Shown here: positions 17,887-25,476 of the stretch, one piece after another
Position numbering within the stretch: position 1 is the stretch's first letter
How the letters are laid out: each line of letters starts with the position of its first letter
Assembly (NCBI RefSeq): GCF_007097145.1
Contig: NZ_VJVZ01000008.1
Coordinates: 62,001 to 126,000, forward strand
Origin: Flavobacterium zepuense
GTDB taxonomy: Bacteria > Bacteroidota > Bacteroidia > Flavobacteriales > Flavobacteriaceae
DNA length: 64,000 nt
Direction of reading: 5' to 3'
Position numbers and translations under genes: made by a program
Notes under the pieces: model-generated
The model's input: the letters and a program-made list of their open reading frames with translations, nothing else
Told to the model about the DNA's origin: nothing
Databases searched by the model: none

Positions 17887-17912
17887 AAGCGCGATTTTAT
17901 CGCGCTTTTTAC
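17887..17912 (+). terminator. Terminator after the lipoprotein gene
   Basis: AAGCGCGA at 17887-17894 pairs perfectly with TCGCGCTT at 17900-17907, followed by a T run. Confidence 0.8.
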
Positions 17913-17952
17913 GTTATTAAAAGTGAACTTTAAGATTGTATTATCATTAGCC

Positions 17953-18288
17953 ATGCCAAACAATTTCTACATAAAAAACCAGGATCACTTTAAGCTGTAT
18001 GTTGCGCTTAAGGATAAAATTAACTTTGAAGCGCTTTTATTAAGTAACAATATCCGTTTTCATGTTGACGATAATCAGGCAATATCAGGCAGCGATACCC
18101 GCTATTTTTTACTCATACAAGACAGCGGTAGGGTAAATGAGTTGTTGAGGGACAATAATATAACAGCAAGTACAGATACCATACAACTGGTTGATTACGA
18201 TGAGCGAAGGAAGGTAAGGATGATGTATTATTGGGTACTTCTTGTAGTTGTGTTGTTGTTCTACATTGCTGTAATAGTTTTGGAATAA
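17953..18288 (+). CDS. Hypothetical protein with C-terminal membrane tail
   Basis: 111 residues from the ATG at 17953. A longer frame begins at 17881, but that start would lie inside the terminator stem, so 17953 is preferred. The soluble part (1-88) looks like a small alpha/beta domain (FYIKNQDHFKLYVALKDK; RYFLLIQDSGRVNELL). A single hydrophobic segment (about 89-109) ends the protein, a tail-anchor layout. I do not recognise the family. Confidence 0.65.
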   Translation: MPNNFYIKNQDHFKLYVALKDKINFEALLLSNNIRFHVDDNQAISGSDTRYFLLIQDSGRVNELLRDNNITASTDTIQLVDYDERRKVRMMYYWVLLVVVLLFYIAVIVLE

Positions 18289-18439
18289 TCGGTCATCATC
18301 CTTTTCCTTTTTGTTGATTTATAAGAAAGGTTTAATGCGTTTCTTTAAGAAATTTGAAGCATTAATTGCACTACATCGATATTAATGACAATAAATTATT
18401 AAAATAGAGCGTAATGTTTTTTTTTTAGGAATTAACTGT

Positions 18440-18447
18440 TATATTTG
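18440..18447 (+). promoter_or_regulatory. -7 element for the small exported protein gene
   Basis: TATATTTG fits TAnnTTTG and lies 26 bases upstream of the ATG at 18474. Confidence 0.5.
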
Positions 18448-18473
18448 CAGTAATAATTTAAACCCCCGAAATT

Positions 18474-18710
18474 ATGAAGACAAATCTTTTAAAATGGTAT
18501 ATGGTTGCTTTCCTGTTGGTTAGTGATTTCGTTATGTTTGCTCAAGGTGATGATAACGGTGACTGTGTTAATGATGACTGTGTAGAAGGTAATGATGATG
18601 ATAGCGAAGCTGGTCTTCCAATCAATACAAAGCTTATTTGGTTAGCCATTTTAGGTATTTCATTTGCTTTTTATTACTACAAGAAAAACAAAGAGCAAAA
18701 AGCTATATAA
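18474..18710 (+). CDS. Small exported protein with C-terminal sorting-like tail
   Basis: 78 residues: a signal peptide (about 1-23, ending MFAQ), an acidic Asp/Asn/Glu/Gly stretch holding two cysteines (DCVNDDCVEG), then GLPINTK, a hydrophobic segment and YYYKKNK. The tail order (Pro-Ile-Asn, hydrophobic helix, Tyr, basic end) resembles the PID-CTERM type of tail found on small Bacteroidota proteins; that assignment is tentative. It may simply be a single-pass membrane peptide. A clear promoter lies upstream and a terminator downstream, so it is a real monocistronic gene. Confidence 0.75.
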   Translation: MKTNLLKWYMVAFLLVSDFVMFAQGDDNGDCVNDDCVEGNDDDSEAGLPINTKLIWLAILGISFAFYYYKKNKEQKAI

Positions 18711-18738
18711 TTAAAAATTATAGTTTAAAATATACAGG

Positions 18739-18764
18739 AACCACGCTTTTGCGTGGTTTTTTGT
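18739..18764 (+). terminator. Terminator after the small exported protein gene
   Basis: AACCACGC (18739-18746) pairs perfectly with GCGTGGTT (18751-18758) and is followed by T residues. Confidence 0.8.
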
Positions 18765-18803
18765 TTTCTGTAAATCCGCGTAATGTTAATAGTGTATCAA
18801 CAA

Positions 18804-18839
18804 AAATCCCCGACTCAAATTACATTGAGCCGGGGATTT
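18804..18839 (-). terminator. Terminator of the 74-residue membrane protein gene
   Basis: Arms 18804-18818 and 18825-18839 (AAATCCCCG... / ...CGGGGATTT) form a 15-bp stem with one mismatch, 21 bases beyond the end of the minus-strand gene. Confidence 0.75.
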
Positions 18840-18860
18840 ATTATATCGGGAGTATTAATA

Positions 18861-19085
18861 TTATGCCGTAACCTGATGCATAACCTCGTTGGTGTGCTCG
18901 TTCATCTCTACCTGTTTAATAGTAAACATAGAGCGAACTATAAGGCCTGTAAAAGTTAGGCAAATCAGCATTACAAAAAGGTGCAGCAGTGTTACTGCAA
19001 TATTAGGCTGTGATGTTGTGTCGTTTAAATTGAAAAAAGATATGGCAAAAAGCGCAATGTTAGGGAGAAGGAGTATCAGTTTCAT
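18861..19085 (-). CDS. Small two-helix membrane protein
   Basis: 74 residues with two hydrophobic segments (about 2-18 and 28-50) separated by a short polar loop, and a hydrophilic tail (KQVEMNEHTNEVMHQ). No family recognised. It has its own terminator. The gene is supported by an open frame, a sensible membrane topology and isolation between regulatory signals. Confidence 0.6.
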   Translation of the reverse strand: MKLILLLPNIALFAISFFNLNDTTSQPNIAVTLLHLFVMLICLTFTGLIVRSMFTIKQVEMNEHTNEVMHQVTA

Positions 19086-19232
19086 AGCTTTTTATTTTTT
19101 AGCTAATTTCCTGATTTGCAGTGTTAATTTTTGCTAATAGGTTTGTAAATATTAGTTAAAAATCACGGTATAATAATTTTTGTATAAACTGCGTTACCCC
19201 AAATATTAAAGTACATTTTGTATTTTTGTGTT

Positions 19233-19493
19233 ATGAAGTTAGCAGATTACAAAAATCTAAATGAAGAAGAACAATACCGCATTTTATGGGATGAAGGTGT
19301 ATTGATAGATGCCTGCATAGATGGCACTAACAAAAAACTGCTGTATGCTATAGATAATTTTTTTGTAGAGTTGTGGTGCCATACCATTACCAATAAAATT
19401 ATCTGGAAGCTTAGCTTTAAGCAAGGCAAATTGCTGGAAAAATACCTCAATAAATATTCGGCACCTATCAATCCTGATAATTTGAGCCGTTAA
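19233..19493 (+). CDS. Hypothetical protein, 86 residues
   Basis: Soluble small protein starting MKLADYKNLNEEEQYRI. The ATG at 19233 is chosen over one 15 bases upstream because a perfect -7 box TATTTTTG (19221-19228) lies between them. That leaves almost no leader, so the mRNA may be leaderless. The composition is ordinary (Trp, Cys, Lys-rich). No family recognised. Confidence 0.6.
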   Translation: MKLADYKNLNEEEQYRILWDEGVLIDACIDGTNKKLLYAIDNFFVELWCHTITNKIIWKLSFKQGKLLEKYLNKYSAPINPDNLSR

Positions 19494-19558
19494 GTTTGCC
19501 ATAATATTAACTATTGCGGTGGCTTAAATAGCTACCTTTATGTAAACACCCTTTTATT

Positions 19559-20206
19559 ATGGATTTGCACAAGGTCATCAAACAGGTAATGCCTACGTTT
19601 AACGTTATTCGTAACGATATTGTTATGCTACGGTATGCCAACCCTGCCTTGTCACAGCATGCGCTGGCTTCGGCATATCTAAAAAAAAACCGTAACAAAT
19701 ATACTGCTGCCGGTGTGGCAACGGCTTTACCGGGCATTATACCGGGACTGGGCACTGCTGCACAGATAGCGGTAGAGGTAGGGGCAACATCGGCCGATGT
19801 GCTGCTTATGCTACGCTGGATGGCCTCGTTAGCCTTTGGCGTAGGGCTTATTTATGATAAGGACATACAGGAAGATTTTGAAGAAGAATTCACACTCATA
19901 CTCGGTATTTGGGCGGGTGTGCTGGTGGCCGAAAAAGCGGCGCTATCTAAAGGGGATAAGATTTCTATTGGGCATTTTGACCAGCATATTACCGACAGGA
20001 TAAAGAACCGCATGAACCAGAAAATAGGTCAGAAACTGGTAACCAAATATGGCTCTAAACGTGCGGGTACTGCGCTGGGACGGCTTATACCTTTTGGGGT
20101 GGGCGCTGTAGTAGGGGGTACGTTTAACTACTTTACCATAGAGCGTTTTGGCAAAGCTGCCATTGATTATTTTACTACGCAAAAACAGGACTACTACCTG
20201 GAGTAA
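19559..20206 (+). CDS. EcsC-like protein (tentative)
   Basis: 215 residues. A Gly/Ala-rich region (TAAGVATALPGIIPGLGTAAQIAVEVG, hydrophobic at about 45-75 and 80-105) and a second one near 175-195 (PFGVGAVVGGTFNYF) resemble the EcsC family, whose members associate with membranes and sometimes with transporters or conflict systems. The match is by pattern only. Convergent with the next gene, whose end lies 2 bases away. Confidence 0.55.
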   Translation: MDLHKVIKQVMPTFNVIRNDIVMLRYANPALSQHALASAYLKKNRNKYTAAGVATALPGIIPGLGTAAQIAVEVGATSADVLLMLRWMASLAFGVGLIYDKDIQEDFEEEFTLILGIWAGVLVAEKAALSKGDKISIGHFDQHITDRIKNRMNQKIGQKLVTKYGSKRAGTALGRLIPFGVGAVVGGTFNYFTIERFGKAAIDYFTTQKQDYYLE

Positions 20207-20208
20207 TT

Positions 20209-20718
20209 TTAACTCTTTTTATCTGAAGCAGATGAAGATCTGGCTAAAAAGTAAAGTACCGGTATATAAACTAAGGCAAATATCATAAGTATGTAGCCTT
20301 TACCAAGTTCTTCGCTATCGCCTATTGCAACCTCAAAGCTTGAGTATTCTATACAAATAAATATAAGCGGTATGGCTATCTTAAAAGCACGAAGCAATCT
20401 TGTTGCGTTTGTGTATTGTTTCAGTGCGTTGTCCGGAGTAATTTCGGTAGGGTAATTAAATAAATGTGGCTTCCCGGTAAGGAATGTCAACAATATAAAC
20501 AGCAATGTACATACACCTGCCATCCCGAAAACCGATGCACTGTCGCCATAACCATCAACATCGCCACTGCCGTTAAAATGTGTCGGAACTATATCCGGCG
20601 AATTTTGGTAGCTGTAAATAGCAAATCCCCACAGGATTATTAAAAGCAGGTAGGAGGTAACTTCCAGTACTTTGTCTGTAGCAGTGAGCGGTAGGTGTAG
20701 TTTAGGCCTGTTGGTCAT
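20209..20718 (-). CDS. DUF1648 membrane protein
   Basis: 169 residues, four hydrophobic segments (about 20-38, 66-82, 110-128, 142-158). After the first segment it has the DUF1648 signature: SPDIVPTHFNGSGDVDGYGD. Relatives include SdpI-type immunity proteins and uncharacterised membrane proteins. The family is clear; the role here is unknown. Confidence 0.8.
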   Translation of the reverse strand: MTNRPKLHLPLTATDKVLEVTSYLLLIILWGFAIYSYQNSPDIVPTHFNGSGDVDGYGDSASVFGMAGVCTLLFILLTFLTGKPHLFNYPTEITPDNALKQYTNATRLLRAFKIAIPLIFICIEYSSFEVAIGDSEELGKGYILMIFALVYIPVLYFLARSSSASDKKS

Positions 20719-20769
20719 GGCGAAAAGTATTTACACAAATATAATTATCTTTAACCAAAACATCAAGCG

Positions 20770-21231
20770 TTGAAACAAAGTGCAGGCATATTATTATACC
20801 GTTTGGAGGATGCAAAGCTTCAGTATTTCCTGGTACATCCCGGCGGGCCATTTTTTGCTAAAAAGAACGAGGGCTGGTGGACGGTACCCAAAGGCGAATT
20901 ATTGCCTGATGAAGAACCTCTTAATGCCGCCATACGCGAATTTGAGGAAGAAACAGGTTATAAGCCATCGGGCGAATTTACAGCATTGCAGCCCATAACC
21001 CAAAAAGCAGGCAAACAAGTATTGTGCTGGGCGTGTGAAGGCAATCTTGATGCCGCCGCAATTACCAGCAATACCTTTGAGATGGAATGGCCGCCAAAAT
21101 CAGGTAAAATGAAAGCTTTTGCCGAAGTGGATAAAGCCGGATGGTTTACTTACGATGAGGCCAAAGTACTGATTAACGAACGGCAGGTTGCTTTTTTAGA
21201 TGAACTTCGCGAAAAACTAAAAATAGATTAA
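20770..21231 (+). CDS. NUDIX hydrolase
   Basis: 153-residue pyrophosphohydrolase acting on a nucleoside diphosphate linked to another group. The Nudix box is complete (GELLPDEEPLNAAI then REFEEETGY, residues about 38-60), and the preceding WWTVPKGE is typical of the diadenosine-polyphosphate hydrolase branch. The start is TTG at 20770; no in-frame ATG precedes the conserved AGILLYR. Followed by a terminator. Confidence 0.9.
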   Translation: MKQSAGILLYRLEDAKLQYFLVHPGGPFFAKKNEGWWTVPKGELLPDEEPLNAAIREFEEETGYKPSGEFTALQPITQKAGKQVLCWACEGNLDAAAITSNTFEMEWPPKSGKMKAFAEVDKAGWFTYDEAKVLINERQVAFLDELREKLKID

Positions 21232-21246
21232 AACCAAACGCAAAAA

Positions 21247-21276
21247 AGCAGAAGCAACATTATAGTTACTTCTGCT
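21247..21276 (+). terminator. Bidirectional terminator after the NUDIX gene
   Basis: AGCAGAAGCAAC (21247-21258) pairs with GTTACTTCTGCT (21265-21276) with one mismatch, between two convergent genes. Confidence 0.65.
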
Positions 21277-21305
21277 ATTTAATTAAAAACTAATTTCGAT
21301 AAAGC

Positions 21306-22100
21306 TTATGATGCTTTAGGCGAAACACCTGTTTCTATATATTCTTTAAAATTCTGAATATCTTTTGTAAGCATCCTTTCAAAAACCGGGGTAAACAATT
21401 TGGCTATTTTTTCGCCTGCTTTACCCAGTGGTGCATGGTAGGATATGGTAACCTCGATTTCGGTAGAGAATCCGTTATCGGTAAATTTAACCTTGCCTGA
21501 ATTGTTAACCGTGCTGCCCGGCATAGAGTGCCAACTTAGCAGCTTGTTAGGCTCATCCATCAATATTTCGGCTTTCCAGCTCAGGTGCCCAATGCCCGCA
21601 GGGCCTTTGGCTTTCCATTCTGATATATAGTTGTCTATTGGAGTAACGCTTTCTAAATGGTTCATAAATTCAGGATGGCTCTCCAGGTTGCGCCATGCGC
21701 CATAGACTTCCTCTACAGGTTGGTTTATGGTTAATGATGCTGTTGCCGTAACATTATCGCCTTTTAGGGCACCTGCATGGTTTACGGCATCATAAGCGGG
21801 GCAATACCCGCTAATACCCCTAAAGAGCATGGTTCCGGCGGTAATGCCTTCGGCTACCTTTCTTTTATCATCCTTTTTTAGGGCGCGGTATAATAGGTAC
21901 GATCCGGCGGCTATCATAAGCAAACGCTCAGTAGTACCTACATTAACCCTTAGCCCCGGAATGATGCTTTTTTTACCTTTATGTAAGTAGCTCTCAGCCT
22001 CTTTGGTGTTGGATACCGATGCATAGCGGTTAGGGTCGGTACCCGATGCATCATATTTAGAAAAATTCCTTTTGTGTGTTCCTGTTGCTGTAAGTTCCAT
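21306..22100 (-). CDS. DUF2892 plus SRPBCC (cyclase/dehydrase-like) fusion protein
   Basis: 264 residues. Residues about 50-105 (RVNVGTTERLLMIAAGSYLLYRAL ... FRGISGYCPAYDA, two hydrophobic stretches) match DUF2892, as in YgaP-like membrane segments. From about 118 an SRPBCC/polyketide-cyclase-like ligand-binding domain follows (ASLTINQPVEEVYGAWRNLE to PVFERMLTKDIQNFK). This membrane-tethered SRPBCC layout is common in Bacteroidota; the ligand is unknown. Confidence 0.8.
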   Translation of the reverse strand: MELTATGTHKRNFSKYDASGTDPNRYASVSNTKEAESYLHKGKKSIIPGLRVNVGTTERLLMIAAGSYLLYRALKKDDKRKVAEGITAGTMLFRGISGYCPAYDAVNHAGALKGDNVTATASLTINQPVEEVYGAWRNLESHPEFMNHLESVTPIDNYISEWKAKGPAGIGHLSWKAEILMDEPNKLLSWHSMPGSTVNNSGKVKFTDNGFSTEIEVTISYHAPLGKAGEKIAKLFTPVFERMLTKDIQNFKEYIETGVSPKAS

Positions 22101-22272
22101 GATTAGTTGGTTTAATGTTATGTATGTAATAAAGTTACCCTTTAAAACCTTTAAGCTCTTATAATTATATTATAAAGTATTCTTAATGATGTTTTAAAAA
22201 GTAGTCGGTCTTAAATGCTATGTAACTTATAAATTGATTATTTTCGGTACATCAAACCAATCACATCAACTT

Positions 22273-22689
22273 ATGGACTATACCTCTAAACCTAAACCCG
22301 ACCTGCTGCAAAGCAACCCGCAGGAATATTTCAGGCTTCAAAAACAAAAGCAACGTAAAAAAGCCCTAACTATAATTGCCATTGTAATACCGGTGCTTGT
22401 AGCAATTGGTTTTGCGTTTGTATATGGAATAAGCAGTTTTATGAAAAGTTCTGATGCTTATAAAACCGCCATTACCGCGATAGAAAGCAAGGCAGAAATT
22501 AAAGCCTGGACCGGTGGTATTACCGGCTATGGCTTTATGCCCACCGGCACCATACAAACCACTAACGATAGCGGGCATGCAGAACTTACCATTGCCGTAA
22601 AAGGCGCCAAAAAAGATGTAGATGTTTACGTAGCCCTCACCAAACAAAATGGCGCCTGGCAAATTCAACAGATGGAGGTTGTGGAGTAA
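22273..22689 (+). CDS. Coa1-family protein (cytochrome oxidase assembly factor-like)
   Basis: 138 residues from the ATG at 22273; an upstream ATG at 22234 would add 13 residues with no support. An N-terminal basic segment precedes one membrane helix (about 31-50, TIIAIVIPVLVAIGFAFVYG). The periplasmic part has the Coa1 pattern: TAITAIES, GYGFMPTGTIQTTNDSG and a C-terminal WQIQQMEV. Eukaryotic Coa1 helps cytochrome c oxidase assembly; for bacterial members the role is inferred by homology. Confidence 0.7.
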   Translation: MDYTSKPKPDLLQSNPQEYFRLQKQKQRKKALTIIAIVIPVLVAIGFAFVYGISSFMKSSDAYKTAITAIESKAEIKAWTGGITGYGFMPTGTIQTTNDSGHAELTIAVKGAKKDVDVYVALTKQNGAWQIQQMEVVE

Positions 22690-22732
22690 AAGTAAGACTG
22701 CTTTAAAAGTAAATAATTCTGCATCGGCTTCC

Positions 22733-22805
22733 ATTTCGACGAAGGGTAAATCTCTTTTATTCAGCATATTGAGATTTCTCTACTACGTTGCACATCGGTC
22801 GAAAT
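22733..22805. repeat. Flavobacterial intergenic palindrome (GAAATCTC/TCGAAAT type)
   Basis: ATTTCGACGAAGGGTAAATC (from 22733, ending in TC at 22754) is inverted relative to GAGATTTCTC...CGGTCGAAAT at 22771-22805, with a central insertion. Repeats of this kind recur between genes in flavobacterial chromosomes. It lies between the convergent coa1-like and DUF5686 genes. Confidence 0.55.
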
Positions 22806-22826
22806 GAAACTTCGATACAACTTTAT

Positions 22827-25286
22827 CTAATCCATAAAAAAGTTGAGTCCAAAAATAACGCCATCGGTAGCAAAGCCGCCCTGGTAGGCACGAACATAAT
22901 CTATCCGCAGCCCCCTAAAGGCACCAAAACCCAGGTTGCCAAACCCGGCTGTAAATTCCTGGTACGGTTTACTATCGGGGGTGGCAAGGGCGTGGTAACC
23001 TACAATAAGGTTCCATTGCAGGGCATTAAGCAAAGGGATCTTGTTCATTATATAGCCTTTAAAGTCGTGTTCTACGTGGGCTTCCAGGTAGGAGTCATTC
23101 GTGCTGTGGCTGTAGTAAGGCAACAGGTTAAACACATTTAGGTATTTTTGCGCGGTGCCCACGTGGGTCTGGTTGCCGTTAAAGTGCTTGTAATCCATAA
23201 AGGCAATGCCATCGGCGTTAAAAAACTTGCCCGCTTTAAGGCTTGCGCCAAAGTTACCTTTATTGCTAACATCAAAACTATAGGATGCCTGCGCCGAAAC
23301 AAAATCGTACTCATACTGCTTTTCGCTGCCGGAAAATGCCTTTTGGTACATAAACGATATATCAGGGTAGTTTTGACCCCAAACCGGTATCTTACCGTTA
23401 GGGTAGGTGATGTAATCTTTCTCAAAGAGGATCTTTCCGCTAATAGTACCCTTTACCAGGTCGTGCTTTACAAAAGGGACAGAGGTATAGTTATACGGCT
23501 CTAACGGATTGTTTGAGGTATAATCGTGGTCGTTTTTAATAAAAACCCAGTCGGCGTTATTGTATAGCGGCCTCCTGCGCAGGTACTCCACACTACCGCT
23601 TAGCGAAAGGTTCTTAAAAGCGTTGCGCCCATAAGCCACTTTGGCAAAAGCATTGTCGTACAGCTTCATGTAATTATCTTTAAAAAACAGGGTACTAATA
23701 CTGTTTAGTAGTGGCGATATAGGCTCGTTAGGGTTAAACTGCTCTATGGTATTACCACCCGTAAACGTAAATACCCCCAGTTTGCCTATGCTTGTAGAAA
23801 GCTTGCCCTTTACACGCAGGCGGTCTTCGGCAATGCCGTAATTAAATGAGGCTGAAGCCGAAAAATATCGTTTCTTTTTGGATGAGGTTAGCGAAAGGGC
23901 CGACTCCAGCGCCCAACCCTGCACGGTATTGTATGTGGGCATGTTAAGCACACCGTCATAGCGAAATGACAGACTTTTTAAAGTGTCACTCTTGTAATAT
24001 TCGTAACCGCTTAAAACATCAAACAGGTGGAATTTGTTTCGCTTAGTGGTAAGTGAATCTCTGGAAGCAAGCCTCTTGGCCTGCATGCTGTCTTTTTTAA
24101 TATAATCAGCTACTTCTTCACCGGTTAGGGGTACGGGGCGCATAGTGTTCCAGTACACCGAATCTTTTTTGTTGTAGTCTTTTTCTATAACGGCGATTTC
24201 GCGGGTAAACGTGCCTTTGTCAAACGCTTCGCGAAACTCGTAATTGCTGTATACATAGGTAAACTTGCCTATAAAGTTCATCCCGAAGATACCTGCAGTA
24301 AAATCTACCGTTTGCGAGTTCTTGGCCCAGATACCATTGGTAGCATTATAACTGTAGTTTTGTTTCAGGTTAAGGTTCTCTATAACCGGCTGCTGCATCC
24401 TGTAGCCCTTAATGTCAAGGTCTACCGCATAAATGGCCCACGAGCCTTCTACAATATAAATGTAACCTTCAAAAACCGGTTCTTTATCGCGGCGCGGTAT
24501 CACCTTTATTTTGTTTACCTGGTGGCCGTTATCATCAAATGTGGTGCCTTCAAATTTATATTTATAATAACCCAGTGCACTTTTTGCAATGGGCGAAATC
24601 AGGTCGGCATCCTCATAGTGCAGGTAATTATCGTAAAAATTAAAATTGTTTTCGCGGGCGGTGTTAAAGCTAAAGCCGTTATCGTTACCGCTTACTTTAG
24701 AGGCTATTACGCGCTCCTTCATCTTATCAGGATGCTGAAAAGTAATGCGCGACACACTCTCTGAAAGGTAAATAATACCACTCCCGGTAGAGTCCAGCCC
24801 GTGCTCGCCTACATCTACCTTCATGCCCATGAATTTTTTAGGGATGTTCTTAACGCGGTACATGCCTTTAGAATAGAAGTCGGCTTCAAAATGGCCGCTC
24901 TTATCGGCATTTTCTTTGCGGTGCGCTATCGCCTGGCGTATGATGGCATAGGCAGGGTCTTCGCTGTTGGAGATGGTAAGCTCTTTAAGTTCGTAATTTT
25001 CGTCTTCCATCACTACGTTAAGTGTATGCGGAAACGCAGCGGCATTAACCGGTACTTTTTTAGTGCGAAAGCCAATAGACTGGAAAACCATGGTGTACTT
25101 TCCGGGAGCCTTCATGGGCAGTTCGTACTGGCCATCCTGGTTGGCGGTGGTAGCGGTGTAAGTGTTTTCTATTGTGATGCTCACAAAAGGGATGCCTTCG
25201 CCGGTTGAAGAGGTAATTTTTCCGTTTATCTGGGCATGCGTGGCAAAGCCCACTAAAAGCAATAGTGCGGTAATTAATTTGAGCAT
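22827..25286 (-). CDS. DUF5686 protein with carboxypeptidase-regulatory-like domain (copy 1)
   Basis: 819 residues from the ATG at 25286, which directly precedes a signal peptide (LKLITALLLLVGFATHAQ); a further in-frame start upstream is not supported. Residues about 20-105 form a CarboxypepD_reg-like beta-sandwich (GEGIPFVSITIENTY...). The rest is DUF5686, a long beta-rich region probably forming an outer-membrane barrel, as in TonB-dependent proteins without a plug. The end (VIFGLNFFMD) is hydrophobic-aromatic, typical of a barrel's last strand. It is a tandem paralogue of the next gene, so probably an old duplication. Confidence 0.85.
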   Translation of the reverse strand: MLKLITALLLLVGFATHAQINGKITSSTGEGIPFVSITIENTYTATTANQDGQYELPMKAPGKYTMVFQSIGFRTKKVPVNAAAFPHTLNVVMEDENYELKELTISNSEDPAYAIIRQAIAHRKENADKSGHFEADFYSKGMYRVKNIPKKFMGMKVDVGEHGLDSTGSGIIYLSESVSRITFQHPDKMKERVIASKVSGNDNGFSFNTARENNFNFYDNYLHYEDADLISPIAKSALGYYKYKFEGTTFDDNGHQVNKIKVIPRRDKEPVFEGYIYIVEGSWAIYAVDLDIKGYRMQQPVIENLNLKQNYSYNATNGIWAKNSQTVDFTAGIFGMNFIGKFTYVYSNYEFREAFDKGTFTREIAVIEKDYNKKDSVYWNTMRPVPLTGEEVADYIKKDSMQAKRLASRDSLTTKRNKFHLFDVLSGYEYYKSDTLKSLSFRYDGVLNMPTYNTVQGWALESALSLTSSKKKRYFSASASFNYGIAEDRLRVKGKLSTSIGKLGVFTFTGGNTIEQFNPNEPISPLLNSISTLFFKDNYMKLYDNAFAKVAYGRNAFKNLSLSGSVEYLRRRPLYNNADWVFIKNDHDYTSNNPLEPYNYTSVPFVKHDLVKGTISGKILFEKDYITYPNGKIPVWGQNYPDISFMYQKAFSGSEKQYEYDFVSAQASYSFDVSNKGNFGASLKAGKFFNADGIAFMDYKHFNGNQTHVGTAQKYLNVFNLLPYYSHSTNDSYLEAHVEHDFKGYIMNKIPLLNALQWNLIVGYHALATPDSKPYQEFTAGFGNLGFGAFRGLRIDYVRAYQGGFATDGVIFGLNFFMD

Positions 25287-25476
25287 TGGTTTGTTGGTTA
25301 AGTAAGGTGATTGATGTAAACTAAATAAAATATCCCGCACGTGGTAAAGCCATGCGAGATACGGTAAAAAGTTATAAGGCTTTTAAATAATGCGTCATAT
25401 AAAATGTTGGTATTGGTTACCTGTTATAACGCAGTATGCGGATTTTCTTATAAATCAGCGCCTAAAATTTCATTGC

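Noticed and set aside
24312..24764. 150-codon plus-strand frame inside DUF5686 copy 1, and similar frames in copy 2
   Set aside because: Shadow frames of the long paralogues; they recur at matching places only because the genes are paralogous.
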